Shown here one piece after another: positions 17,433 through 26,600 of a DNA stretch of 64,000 nt. Each line of letters starts with the position of its first letter. Positions within the stretch are counted from its first letter, which is position 1. The stretch comes from Autumnicola sp041679265 (GTDB taxonomy: Bacteria; Bacteroidota; Bacteroidia; Flavobacteriales; Flavobacteriaceae): assembly GCF_041679265.1 (NCBI RefSeq), contig NZ_JBGFSM010000016.1, forward strand, positions 1 to 64,000, in the 5' to 3' direction. The notes below the pieces were generated by a model that did no database searches, was not told where the DNA came from, and saw only the letters and a list, made by a program, of their open reading frames with translations. The position numbers and the translations under genes are program-made.

Positions 17433-17816
17433 TTATATCTCACTTAATAACCGCAGAAATAAACTGTTTTTCTTAATTCCGTTTTGCTCTGCCTGCTGAA
17501 TAATATCCTGCAGCTTTACACAGAACTGATGTTCTAACATGGGAATATTTCCGAAATTTTCCAGTTGCACCAGGATTGTTTTCCGGTTAAATATAAATTT
17601 GCAGGAATTAGAGACTCTGGCTGCAATTTGAGGGGTAACTACAGGAAGCAGAAAAACGTAGTAGTATTCATTGGAAAGGGAAAGAAAATAATCCTGATGA
17701 TTTATTACCAGCAGGGGCGAATAATTACTCTTTTCTTCAATCAGATCGAAAAGTGCCTGCTGAATAAACTCTACTTCTAAAAGCCTATAAAGATTAGGGA
17801 AATGATATTTGGTCAT
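17433..17816 (-). CDS. Hypothetical protein, 127 aa
   Basis: Unrecognised small protein. The ATG at 17816 (MTKYHFPNLYRLLEVEFIQQ) is preferred because it falls 17 bp after the stop of the upstream gene, whereas the longer frame would overlap it. The middle has alternating hydrophobic strands (YYYVFLLPVV, KTILVQLENF) that suggest a small beta-rich fold. The end is helical (LQDIIQQAEQNGIKKN). It probably forms a two-gene operon with the 93-aa gene before it. Confidence 0.5.
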   Translation of the reverse strand: MTKYHFPNLYRLLEVEFIQQALFDLIEEKSNYSPLLVINHQDYFLSLSNEYYYVFLLPVVTPQIAARVSNSCKFIFNRKTILVQLENFGNIPMLEHQFCVKLQDIIQQAEQNGIKKNSLFLRLLSEI

Positions 17817-17833
17817 ACTTAATTTTAGTCTAT

Positions 17834-18115
17834 TTATATGTCTTCTCCCAGATAAGTCTTCCAGATTTCCTGCCATTCATTGCGGTAGGCTTCCGTGGTT
17901 TCATAGTCGGCATAATGATGCTCTGTAAAATCATTTATCAGTACCTTTTCATATTCCTGTTTTCCGGGATTAAAAATGTACTCGTACCGCGAATGGAATT
18001 CTATCCGCAGAATATGGCTCCTTCCGCGGGGGATCCAGGTATCGATGTGAAATGCTTTGACTTTGGCAAGATCTAAGCTGATCCCGCCGTGGGTGACCAG
18101 GTAATTTTTCTTCAT
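17834..18115 (-). CDS. Hypothetical protein, 93 aa
   Basis: A short protein starting MKKNYLVTHGGISLDLAKVK with several beta-strand-like segments (SHILRIEFHSRYEYIF) and an acidic helical end. No family recognised. It is first in a probable two-gene unit with the 127-aa gene at 17433-17816. It lies between the restriction operon and a toxin-antitoxin pair, all on the minus strand. Confidence 0.5.
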   Translation of the reverse strand: MKKNYLVTHGGISLDLAKVKAFHIDTWIPRGRSHILRIEFHSRYEYIFNPGKQEYEKVLINDFTEHHYADYETTEAYRNEWQEIWKTYLGEDI

Positions 18116-18310
18116 ATCATTAAAAATAACCGCTGAGTATTCCGGGAGAGTTTCATTACCCCAAATTGAAAACCAGGCCTAAAATAGCTCAGCGGATATA
18201 TCAACAAAACTACAGGGGAAGCCTGACAAACTATGTCGGCTAACCTGGAAAATGAAGATGTGGGATTGCGGAAAAGTTAAAGCAGCGATCCGGTAAAAGC
18301 CACCGGGGAA

Positions 18311-18649
18311 TTAGGCTTTATTAGCCTTATAGAAAACTTTCCCAACCTGATCAATATGCTCTTTAAGGGCAGGAGTGTCTATTTTATTGTAGTAGAGGCA
18401 ATCTATTTCGTAGAGTAAATTGAGATCTTCAATCCCGTCTAAAAGATCCAGCCAATCAAGGTGGCTAAGATCGTCAGAAAAAATGGCGAGGTCAATATCA
18501 GAACCGGGGCGATAAGTACCCATGGCCCTGGAGCCAAAAATTTTCACTTCCTGTATTTGGGGGAATTTGCTTAAAGCAGACTCCAAAAGGTGAATGGTCT
18601 CTTCTGAAAGCCCAAATTTATTGCTGGTATTTTTCTTCAAGCCTTGCAT
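18311..18649 (-). CDS. MNT-type nucleotidyltransferase antitoxin (MntA-like)
   Basis: The 112-aa protein has the minimal nucleotidyltransferase signature FGSRAMGTYRPGSDIDLA (GSR at 39-41, Asp51, Asp53) and a third likely metal ligand Asp83 in YEIDCLYY. In HEPT/MNT (type VII) systems such enzymes silence the HEPT toxin by adding AMP to a Tyr near its active site. The gene overlaps the 3' end of its partner by 32 nt, as in the second pair at 61.3-62.1 kb. All catalytic residues are present. Confidence 0.85.
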   Translation of the reverse strand: MQGLKKNTSNKFGLSEETIHLLESALSKFPQIQEVKIFGSRAMGTYRPGSDIDLAIFSDDLSHLDWLDLLDGIEDLNLLYEIDCLYYNKIDTPALKEHIDQVGKVFYKANKA

Positions 18650-19109
18650 ATAATTGCTGCATTAATGGGAAAAACGTGTTTATGATATTAACAGTGATCT
18701 CATCGGCAGTTTTTTCGTCATAGGTATGTGAGGTTAGATTTCTGGAATTCAACATTTTCCTCCAGCCGTCATGGTCCTGGATAAGATTGTTTTTCAAAGC
18801 ACTTTTTAATACAGCACGCTTTCCGAACAATTCCTCTGCATTTTCGCCGGAAAACTTCAAAATATCCTGCAATGTCAGGATGAATAATTCAAATGTATAT
18901 TCAAAACGCTGGATTATTCCTTCCCTGCTTAATTCCAGTTTTTCCATTTCAGCCATCAAAACCACATCGTGCCCAGGATCTGCACTACGACTAATCTGCT
19001 CCTGTTTTTCCTTATATTCCTCCAGATCGAACAGCTCCAGTCCGCGTTCCAGTTTTATGAATGCCTTTTGCAGGTTTGAAAATCTTTGTTTCCAGCGGAT
19101 TTGCTCCAT
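18618..19109 (-). CDS. HEPT-domain toxin (HI0074/nucleotidyltransferase-partner family)
   Basis: The 163-aa all-helical protein starts MEQIRWKQRFSNLQKAF, as in the HI0074 family of nucleotidyltransferase substrate-binding proteins. It carries the HEPT RNase motif R-X4-H-X-Y as RNLTSHTY (Arg123, His128, Tyr130). HEPT toxins cleave RNA, and the Tyr is the residue its MNT partner modifies. It is the first gene of the pair, overlapping the antitoxin gene by 32 nt. It is clearly related to the protein at 61587-62078 but well diverged from it. Confidence 0.82.
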   Translation of the reverse strand: MEQIRWKQRFSNLQKAFIKLERGLELFDLEEYKEKQEQISRSADPGHDVVLMAEMEKLELSREGIIQRFEYTFELFILTLQDILKFSGENAEELFGKRAVLKSALKNNLIQDHDGWRKMLNSRNLTSHTYDEKTADEITVNIINTFFPLMQQLYARLEEKYQQ

Positions 19110-19237
19110 TACGTATTTTCTTTATTAATAGCTGAACATTGCCTCGGAGTCAGTTCTTAAGTTGTAAAAGCAATATACAACTGCTAAAGTAATCAGAATT
19201 TAGGTGGAAAATAAATTTGTGCTGCTCTGTCAACTAT

Positions 19238-20149
19238 TTAACCTTTGAAATTATAACTTTTTAGAACATTTTTCAGCTGAATGGCGATATGGTCCTGCAG
19301 TTTTTTTGGCTCGATAACCTTTACCTGGTCACCATAAGACAAAATTTCCATCCTGAAGTCGTAGGTAGGCCTTATAAAATAGCTGAAGCGCATTTCATCT
19401 TCAGATTTATCTTCAGAAATTAACTGCTGGCTGTGGTGCAGTGGGAGGGAAGCTACATATTTTCCTTCCCTGGCGGTAAAAGCCAGCACAATTTTTACCG
19501 GCTCCTCATTGGTGCCGTTAATAATGCCGAAGCTGTCTTTAAATTCTTCGTGGATATTATACTCGATCCTTTTGAATTTTTCTGAAGTGATGCTAAGTTC
19601 CCTGATTCTGTCCAGCGAAAAATTTTTGATCTGCTCATCTTTGGTATCCATGCCTATAAGGTACCAGCGGTTGCGGGCTTCCTTCAGCGAAATGGGTTTA
19701 ACCTTCCTACTGCTTTGGGAATCTTCAAGGAATTTATGATACTGGAACTTCACAAGATTAAGATTCTGAATGGCATGAAGCAGGCCTGCCATATGTTCGG
19801 TACCCAGTGGTTTCCTTTCTTCAAAGATCAGGCTGTTTCCCAGGCTGCGTGAAAGCCTGATGGCATTCAAAATTTCGAAATTTTCCCTCAGCCTTTGGGA
19901 GTGGTTCATCTCGAGATCATCTATGATATAGTATTTATTATGTGCGCGGTCTGAAGCGATCTCAATTCCGTAGATAGAAGCAATATCACGGATGTCGCGC
20001 TGCAGGGTTCTTTGAGATTTCAACAGGTTTTCTTCTACCGAATCTGGATCGGCCAGCATTTCATTGGAGATCTCTTCAAAGCTCATCGGCCGCTTTTTAA
20101 GCAGCGAAATGATCTTGTAATGGCGTTTAATGGTTTGGCGTACAGACAT
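19238..20149 (-). CDS. WYL-domain transcriptional regulator (intact copy)
   Basis: Full-length 303-aa regulator: winged helix-turn-helix at residues ~1-60 (SQRTLQRDIRDI as recognition region), WYL domain ~125-195 with W162-Y163-L164, and a WCX C-terminal extension to residue 303. WYL regulators sense small ligands or nucleic acids and often control defence or stress genes. It lies 10 bp downstream of the esterase gene, so the two form an operon. The palindrome at 20697-20711 is a good candidate for its operator. A truncated twin is at 60-884. Confidence 0.9.
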   Translation of the reverse strand: MSVRQTIKRHYKIISLLKKRPMSFEEISNEMLADPDSVEENLLKSQRTLQRDIRDIASIYGIEIASDRAHNKYYIIDDLEMNHSQRLRENFEILNAIRLSRSLGNSLIFEERKPLGTEHMAGLLHAIQNLNLVKFQYHKFLEDSQSSRKVKPISLKEARNRWYLIGMDTKDEQIKNFSLDRIRELSITSEKFKRIEYNIHEEFKDSFGIINGTNEEPVKIVLAFTAREGKYVASLPLHHSQQLISEDKSEDEMRFSYFIRPTYDFRMEILSYGDQVKVIEPKKLQDHIAIQLKNVLKSYNFKG

Positions 20150-20159
20150 GTTTATAATT

Positions 20160-20654
20160 TTATTGGCAGATTTTATCGAAGAAATCTTTTACTTCAGCTT
20201 TAAATACATCAACAGGAATTCGGTGGCCAAGTTGAGGATCGATTTTGATTACCAGTTCATGATTATATAAATGATTCCCGATATAACTGAGAGTCTCCTG
20301 CGGATTTACCACTTCATCTCTTGCTCCTAATAAAAGTTGCTTTGAAGCGTCTCCCCGGCTAAATTTTTCCTTCGGAAACATTGTACTCCATGGATGTTTT
20401 GATAATGGAGGATTGAACAGGAGCGCAGGGCGGCCAATCCAGTTAGAGATGATATATGCATTTAAGGCTCCCATACTGCTGCCGATGATCACATTAAATT
20501 CTGTTTTCGGAAACTGCTGAAGAACTTCTCCATATTGAATATGATCTCTGGAATAGTCAATATCCGGCGCGTAAACGTTTCCGTATTGTTCGAGTACTTT
20601 TCTTTTGGCAGAACTTAATTTGCTTTTAAGTCCGTGCAGGTATAAAATGTTCAT
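20160..20654 (-). CDS. YqiA/UPF0227-like alpha/beta-hydrolase (small esterase)
   Basis: The 164-aa hydrolase begins MNILYLHGLKSKLSSAKR, with the oxyanion-loop HG motif. It shows a full triad: Ser60 in GSSMG, Asp113 in GARDEVV and His144 in LGHRIP. This is the compact YqiA-type esterase fold, acting in the cytoplasm on short acyl esters; the true substrate is unknown. It is the promoter-proximal gene of a two-gene operon with the WYL regulator, which probably controls it. A damaged copy exists at 895-1324. Confidence 0.85.
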   Translation of the reverse strand: MNILYLHGLKSKLSSAKRKVLEQYGNVYAPDIDYSRDHIQYGEVLQQFPKTEFNVIIGSSMGALNAYIISNWIGRPALLFNPPLSKHPWSTMFPKEKFSRGDASKQLLLGARDEVVNPQETLSYIGNHLYNHELVIKIDPQLGHRIPVDVFKAEVKDFFDKICQ

Positions 20655-20696
20655 CCTGTAAATTTAAAAGTTCAGGACAAATAAAAACCAAGAATG

Positions 20697-20711
20697 CGAC
20701 AAAAAGTGTCG
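20697..20711. promoter_or_regulatory. Palindromic operator CGACA-N5-TGTCG of the esterase-WYL operon
   Basis: A perfect 5-bp palindrome lies 43 bp upstream of the esterase ATG and is conserved at the matching place in the duplicated copy (1367-1381). On the minus strand it overlaps a TTTTTG (-33-like) box, with TTTATTTG (-7-like) downstream. Binding there would block RNA polymerase, which fits WYL autoregulation. Confidence 0.5.
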
Positions 20712-20808
20712 TTTTAATCCATGTCTATTTTTTAATATTATAATATTTCCAATTTTAGTATAAGTAGTAATTAATCTAATTACTTCCACGATAATGGTAT
20801 ATTAAGAT

Positions 20809-21575
20809 CTAATAATAAGTATATCTTCTAACCTTGGCAATATGCTTTGCCAATCTTATTACCTGGTGGCTGTATCCATACTCATTGTCGTACCATATGT
20901 ACAGGATAATATTTTTTCCCTCAGCAGAAACAATGGTTGCCTTACTGTCATAAATTGCCGGGGCTGTGGATCCCACTATATCGGATGATACGAGTTCATT
21001 GTCCAGAGAAAATTTAATTTGCTCTACCAAATCCCCCTCAAGGGCATACTTTTTTAAGATAGCCTCTACTTCTTCCACTGTAGTTTTTGCTTTTACTTCC
21101 AGGTTAAGAATGGCCAGGGAACCGTTAGGTACAGGCACCCGGATGGCATTTGAAGTTAATTTCCCTTCCAGTGACGGGAGTGCTTTTGCAACAGCTTTCC
21201 CTGCCCCGGTTTCGGTAATTACCATATTTAATGCGGCAGCCCTTCCTCTGCGGTATTTACTATGCATGTTATCTACGAGATTTTGATCATTAGTATAGGC
21301 ATGTATAGTTTCCAGGTGTCCATGTTCCACACCAAGGGATTCTTCTATAGCTTTGAGAACTGGTGTAATGGCATTTGTAGTACAGGAAGCTGCGGAAAAT
21401 ATCGATAGGTCATCAGGGAGATATTCTTTATGGTTTACCCCATGAACAATATTAGGAATGCCCTTTGCAGGGGCTGTAAGCAATACTTTAGCCGCCCCCT
21501 TGGACTGCAAGATGCCTGTTTAACTCTTCCCCGTTTTTAAAACGCCTCTTGTCAATAAATAATGCTTCATTTTTA
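20809..21575 (-). pseudogene. gap: Glyceraldehyde-3-phosphate dehydrogenase remnant (C-terminal half)
   Basis: The last ~233 codons are closely similar to the C-terminal half of the intact 482-aa GAPDH at 48894-50342, including the catalytic Cys in SAASCTTNAITP. Upstream the homology continues out of frame as ALFIDKRRF and GEELNRHL up to about 21575, then ends. The NAD-binding N-terminal half is missing, and a 1-nt insertion breaks the frame near 21512. Without the Rossmann domain no GAPDH activity is possible. This is the first of three gap copies, all in the same orientation, and it forms the left border of the first SusCD cassette. Confidence 0.85.
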
Positions 21576-21941
21576 GCAAAGAAAATTGTCATCCTCGTCT
21601 TCAAATTCTTCAATTAAACTTTAACTTCAACGATTACTGGCTTTTTGCACTTTTATAATTGGAAGTAAACAGTAGAATAAATTTTTAACGTAAACTTTTG
21701 CTATTCTTAAAACTAGGATTTTTTAAATCCAAGTTCAACTCACTCATATCTTAAATATGACAAAAAATTTATTCTAAATTCCGGAACTTCATGATGCTGT
21801 TGAAATTTATGCTTCTCAAATTTTCTTCAGTTAATTGATAAGAAAACATTTCCCATTACTATGGCTTATGCTATCTGAGGATTCATTATTAATATAAATC
21901 ATAGCCTTTTATTATATTATTCATTTTTAACGAGACAAGAA
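21576..21941. other. AT-rich intergenic region, no gene seen
   Basis: No convincing reading frame, repeat or RNA is visible between the gap remnant and the promoter of the sigma-factor operon. Confidence 0.5.
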
Positions 21942-21976
21942 TTTTTGTTTTTTTTTAAAAAATTGTTATACTTTTA
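21942..21976 (+). promoter_or_regulatory. Probable promoter of the first ECF sigma/FecR unit
   Basis: TTTTTG at 21942-21947 and TACTTTTA at 21969-21976 fit the Bacteroidota -33/-7 pattern (TTTG, TAnnTTTG with one mismatch) with a 21-nt spacer. The predicted transcript would start about 45 bp before the sigma factor ATG at 22029. Confidence 0.4.
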
Positions 21977-22028
21977 ACTTTATGGAGCTTAAATAAAAAT
22001 TTTTTAATAGAATTTTAATCTTTTGGGT

Positions 22029-22565
22029 ATGAAGAATCATGAAACATATTTTTTGGTAAAAGCCTTAAGGAACAATGATATAACTGCATTGGAGAAACTT
22101 TATAAAATTTACTACTCCAAATTACATGGATTTGCAAAAAAATTCTATTCTTCTACTCTACAGGCCGATGATTTTGTTCAACAAACATTTTTAAAAGTTT
22201 GGAATGAAAGAGAGAACTTGAAAGAAGACGTTGTATTTGATAAACAGCTTTATGTAATATGTAAAAATATAATCCTAAACCATCTTCGAAGAGAAAAGAA
22301 AATGGTTTCAAACCAGGATTATTATTTACAATCTTATGAAGTAACAGAAGAATCTCCCAATGACTACCTTGAGGAGGATTTAATTAAACTCAATACCGGA
22401 ATAAAAAAATTGCCAAAAAAAAGAAGAGAGATATTTCTACTTCATAAAAAGGAGAACTTAACCTACGATGAAATAGCTAAATATCTTTCCATTTCCACGA
22501 AAACGATTGCGAATCACATCTATCTTGCCAGTAACTTTTTAAAAGAAGAATTGAAAAAAATTTAA
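22029..22565 (+). CDS. ECF-type RNA polymerase sigma factor, SusCD-linked
   Basis: About 178 aa with sigma-70 region 2 (residues ~20-90, DDFVQQTFLKVWNERENL) and region 4 helix-turn-helix (~120-175, LTYDEIAKYLSISTKTIANH). No other domains are present. It is followed by a FecR-type anti-sigma gene and a SusC with an N-terminal STN domain. This is the standard trans-envelope relay of Bacteroidota: ligand on SusC signals through STN and FecR to free the sigma factor. It should therefore drive its own SusCD operon. The ATG at 22029 is preferred to the TTG two codons earlier. Confidence 0.9.
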   Translation: MKNHETYFLVKALRNNDITALEKLYKIYYSKLHGFAKKFYSSTLQADDFVQQTFLKVWNERENLKEDVVFDKQLYVICKNIILNHLRREKKMVSNQDYYLQSYEVTEESPNDYLEEDLIKLNTGIKKLPKKRREIFLLHKKENLTYDEIAKYLSISTKTIANHIYLASNFLKEELKKI

Positions 22566-22638
22566 AAAATTTTACATCCGGAGTAGGAACTATTGATTTT
22601 TCAATTGTCATAGTTATATAAGCTGAAAAATTGTTGCA

Positions 22639-23496
22639 TTGAAAAATCATGATTTTAACGAAGAAGAATTTGAAGAGGCATGGAATGCTCCCTACTCAAC
22701 TGTATCAGAAAACGATATAGCAGATTCGTGGAAAAGCTTTCGATCTAAGATTTCGACGGGCAGAAAAGCCGATCGGAAAAACTATGCTAAAGCCGCCGCC
22801 GCTGCGCTTATAATTTTACTTTTCATATCCTATTTCTTTCTGGAAATTCACAATCCAATAATTACTATTGAAAACTTTGCTGCAGCTGACAAAGAGGTTG
22901 TATTACCTGATGGCAGCCTGGTTCTACTAAAGAAGGATTCCGAAATAAGCTTTAAGAAAAATTTCACTAATTCTAGAGAAGTAGAATTAAAAGGCGAAGC
23001 CTTTTTTAACGTAATAACGGACAGTGTAAAGGAGTTTAAGGTAAATACCAAATTTACTACAACGATTGCACTTGGAACCTCTTTCTTAGTAAATGAAAAG
23101 CCTGGGCTAAAAAACATAGAAGTTACTTTGTTCTCAGGGCGAATTTTAGTTTCAGTTGATGGGTTGGAAAAGTCGTGGGCTCTCATCAAGGGTGAAAAAT
23201 TTATTTATGAAAATGAAAGAGCTTTAATAAGAAGATTTAATACTACTCTCCACTTTGATGATAATGTCTCTTATAAGGATTTAAATAATATAGAATTGGA
23301 GAAGCTTTTTGAATGGTTAGAGAAAAGATTTGGATATGAATTTCTCACCAATGATTACACGCAGGAGAAGAGAGTAACATTGAGGATAAATAAAGAGGAC
23401 TCTCTTAAAGATATTTTAAATCTTTTATCAATAATAAATAATCTTAACTATGAAGTAAATAAAGAAACTAAAAAAATAGAAATATACAGTAAGTAG
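22639..23496 (+). CDS. FecR-family anti-sigma factor
   Basis: The 285-aa inner-membrane protein has an N-terminal cytoplasmic sigma-binding part and a single membrane helix at about residues 50-68 (AAAAALIILLFISYFFL). The periplasmic FecR domain (EVVLPDGSLVLLKKDSEI ... GEAFFNV) is followed by a C-terminal secretin-like domain. It holds its ECF partner inactive until contacted by the STN domain of the neighbouring SusC. TTG at 22639 is the only reasonable start in frame near the 5' end. It follows the sigma gene by 73 bp. Confidence 0.88.
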   Translation: MKNHDFNEEEFEEAWNAPYSTVSENDIADSWKSFRSKISTGRKADRKNYAKAAAAALIILLFISYFFLEIHNPIITIENFAAADKEVVLPDGSLVLLKKDSEISFKKNFTNSREVELKGEAFFNVITDSVKEFKVNTKFTTTIALGTSFLVNEKPGLKNIEVTLFSGRILVSVDGLEKSWALIKGEKFIYENERALIRRFNTTLHFDDNVSYKDLNNIELEKLFEWLEKRFGYEFLTNDYTQEKRVTLRINKEDSLKDILNLLSIINNLNYEVNKETKKIEIYSK

Positions 23497-23540
23497 AAAA
23501 AAGGGTTTCCACGGTCAAATAGAAAACCCCCTTTTTCTTC
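23496..23540 (+). terminator. Terminator-like hairpin between fecR and susC
   Basis: An imperfect stem (AAAAAAGGGTTTCC against GAAAACCCCCTTTTT) followed by a T-rich tail separates the regulatory genes from susC. It would cut read-through, so high-level SusC expression probably needs its own sigma-dependent start in the following ~70 bp. Confidence 0.5.
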
Positions 23541-23612
23541 AAAATAACAAACAAGCATAATCCGACTATTGTCGAAAAGCCATTTGCATTTTTAAAATTA
23601 AATAAATTAAAT

Positions 23613-26600
23613 ATGAACAAACTACTATTAACAGTATTTTTTTATTTTCCTCTGTTTATAAATCCTCAAGAAATTTCTTTTGATGTTTACAATCCAACTC
23701 TAAGTGCAATTATATTAGAAGTAGAATCTCAGGCGGATTTGAAGTTTGCTTATGGAGAAGGTATAGATCTCAAAACTAAACTATCAGGAAGATTTAAATT
23801 TCAGAAGGAAGATTTAGAGAAAGTGTTGAAGGAAATTACTAGAAGAACACCTTACACTCTTAGTGTAATGGGTAATAATATTGCGATTGCTTTAGATTCT
23901 TCTGAAGAAAAAACTAAGGTAAAGCTAACTGGTATCCAACAAAGTGTAAGTGGTACCATAACAGACTCAAACGGGGTTCCATTACCAAGTGTAACAATAC
24001 AAGAGGAAGGTACTAGCAACGGGGTATTAAGTGATTTTGATGGAAATTATACCATTGATGTGACTTCAAATGATGCAGTTTTGGTTTTTAGTTACATAGG
24101 TATGAAAACTACGAGAAGGGCTGTTGCAGGAAATTCAACAATGGATGTTCAAATGGAATCTGATGAACAGGCATTAGATGAAGTTATGGTGGTGGGTTAT
24201 GGAACGCAAACTGTTAGAGAGTTAACCGGGGCAGTCTCTCAAGTTAAAGCCGAATCATTGGAAAAGATAGGTTCTCCAGATTTTACTTCTGCACTACAGG
24301 GTCAAATGGCAGGAGTAAACATTACACAAAGCTCAGGAGCACCCGGTGCGGTTGCCAATGTTCAAATTCGTGGTTTAGGATCCCTTTCAGCAGATGGAAC
24401 CGGGCCTCTTTATGTTGTTGATGGGGTTCCATATCAGCAACCTCCTAACATTAGTCCAGATGCAATAGCATCTATTGAAGTACTTAAGGATGCGGCTTCG
24501 GCTTCTATTTATGGTACAAGAGCATCGAATGGTGTTATTTTGATTACCACAAAAACTGGTACTCCAGGACAAATGCGGGTAAATCTTGATTCTTACTATG
24601 GCATTACAAAGATTAACCGAAATATCCCGCTGATAAATAATACAGCAGATTGGCTGTATGTAAATAGGATAAGATATCTTTCTGTTAATGCTCCAGGTGA
24701 TTTCGGTTGGACAGCTCTCCAGCCGGGATGGCATGAAAGAGGATTATATTATAACACCAATTGGACAGATATGTTCCAGGTGGATAATGCAGCCATTCAA
24801 AATCATAGTTTAAGGCTATCAGGCGGAACAGAAACTCTAACCTATAGTATTGTTACAACCTATTTTAATCAGGAAGGGACCTGGTTAAACAGCGAATACG
24901 AGCGCCTTTCTACTCGTGCTAACACTCATTTTGAAAAAGGTAAATTTAGCGCTAATGTAGGTATAGGTCTAGCATTTGATCAGAGAGATATAAGCAATAC
25001 CGATCTTCCAATTGATGCAATTCGATTACGGCCTTTTGAAACTCCTCTTGAAGATTACAGAGACGAATCCTTTCCAGAACCGGAGTCTAACCCTGGCGCG
25101 ATAGCAAATATTGCCAGAAGAATAAAACAAGTAAATGAACAACAAGGGAACAACCATTCTATAAATATGGATTTGAATTATGAGGTATTTGAAGGTCTTA
25201 CCCTTAGAACAAATCTTGGTGGTTTTCAGTATAATACATATTCAAAATTATTTGAACCAAGATTTACTTTCTACGATGAATTTACCGGCGATCTGGCTCC
25301 TGGAGGCTTTCCAATAGCCAGCCTTGAAGTAGGGCAAAATTTCCGACAACACTGGATTGTTGAATTTATGGGTATGTATGAGAAGGCTTTTGGTGACCAT
25401 AAAATATCTGCATTAGCCGCTTATACTAGGGAACAAACTACCAGAAGATCATTTAGTGCTGGCAGGCGTGATTTCTTAAGCAATGATATCCAGGTATTAA
25501 GTGGAGGCGCAATAGATCCTACAGCGAGTGGAACAGAATATATTTCTAGTTTAACAGGAGCAATTGGTAGACTTCAGTATAATTATGCAGATAAATACCT
25601 GTTAAGTGCCAGTGTGCGTAGGGATGGATCCTCAAGGTTTGGAGAAGATCATAAGTATGGAGTTTTTCCTTCTTTTTCTCTAGGGTGGAATATTGATGAG
25701 GAATCTTTTTATCAAAACTGGGGCATAAACACAGTTTTATCATCTGCAAAAATAAGGGCTAGTTATGGTACTACAGGAAATCAGTTTATACCAGATTATT
25801 TATATGCTCCTGTTGTTTCAGGAGGTGTAGATTATGTTTTAGGAGAACCAGATCAACATCTGGCACTTGGTGTTACTCAATTAGATTTTACGAATGTTGA
25901 TGTAAAATGGGAAACAAGTATAGCAAAGAACCTGGGGCTTGATCTCAGGTTTTTGGATGGTGCTGTGACATTTACGGGAGATGCTTATGTGACAAATAAA
26001 TCAGATATGCTTTTTCCAGTAGCGGTTCCTCCTTCTGCAGGTTCTGGTGGAGACGGAAGTGTTATAATGAACGTTGGGAATATGACAAATAAAGGTTATG
26101 AATTGGCCAGTAGCTTTAGAAAATATGGAGAAGAATTCGGTTTTACATTAACTGCAACTTTCTCACAAAATTCAAATGAAGTTACTCAAACCAATCTCTC
26201 CTCTAGTACCATTTGGGGAGGCCAGATAGGAGGTGCTACAGATCCTGTTTCCGTAATAAGGGAGGGTTATCCGGCAGGTTCTTTCTTTCTTATTCCTACT
26301 AATGGCTTAGTTACCACAGAAGAAGAAGTTCAGGAATATCAAAATCTGGTACCAGGAGCGCATCTTGGGGATTTACGATACGTAGATACTAATAATGATG
26401 GTGCCATAAATGATGATGATAGAATCTTTATGGGAAGTGGTAATCCAGATTGGGTTGCAGGTTTCGCGATTAATGCAAACTATAGAAATTTTGATTTCTA
26501 CGCCCAGTTTTATGGAACATACGGCAATAAAATTTATAATGCAATAAAAAGCTATGCCTATGCACATAAGAGGCACCAAGATGTTCTTAATGCCTGGACA

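Noticed and set aside
20809..21510. A short functional GAPDH made from the 233-aa frame
   Set aside because: It lacks the whole NAD-binding domain and the glycine-rich loop, so it cannot be an active dehydrogenase.
24387..24734. 115-aa minus-strand frame inside susC
   Set aside because: Composition (Ile/Cys/Ser-rich) is typical of an antisense shadow, with no homology-like motifs.
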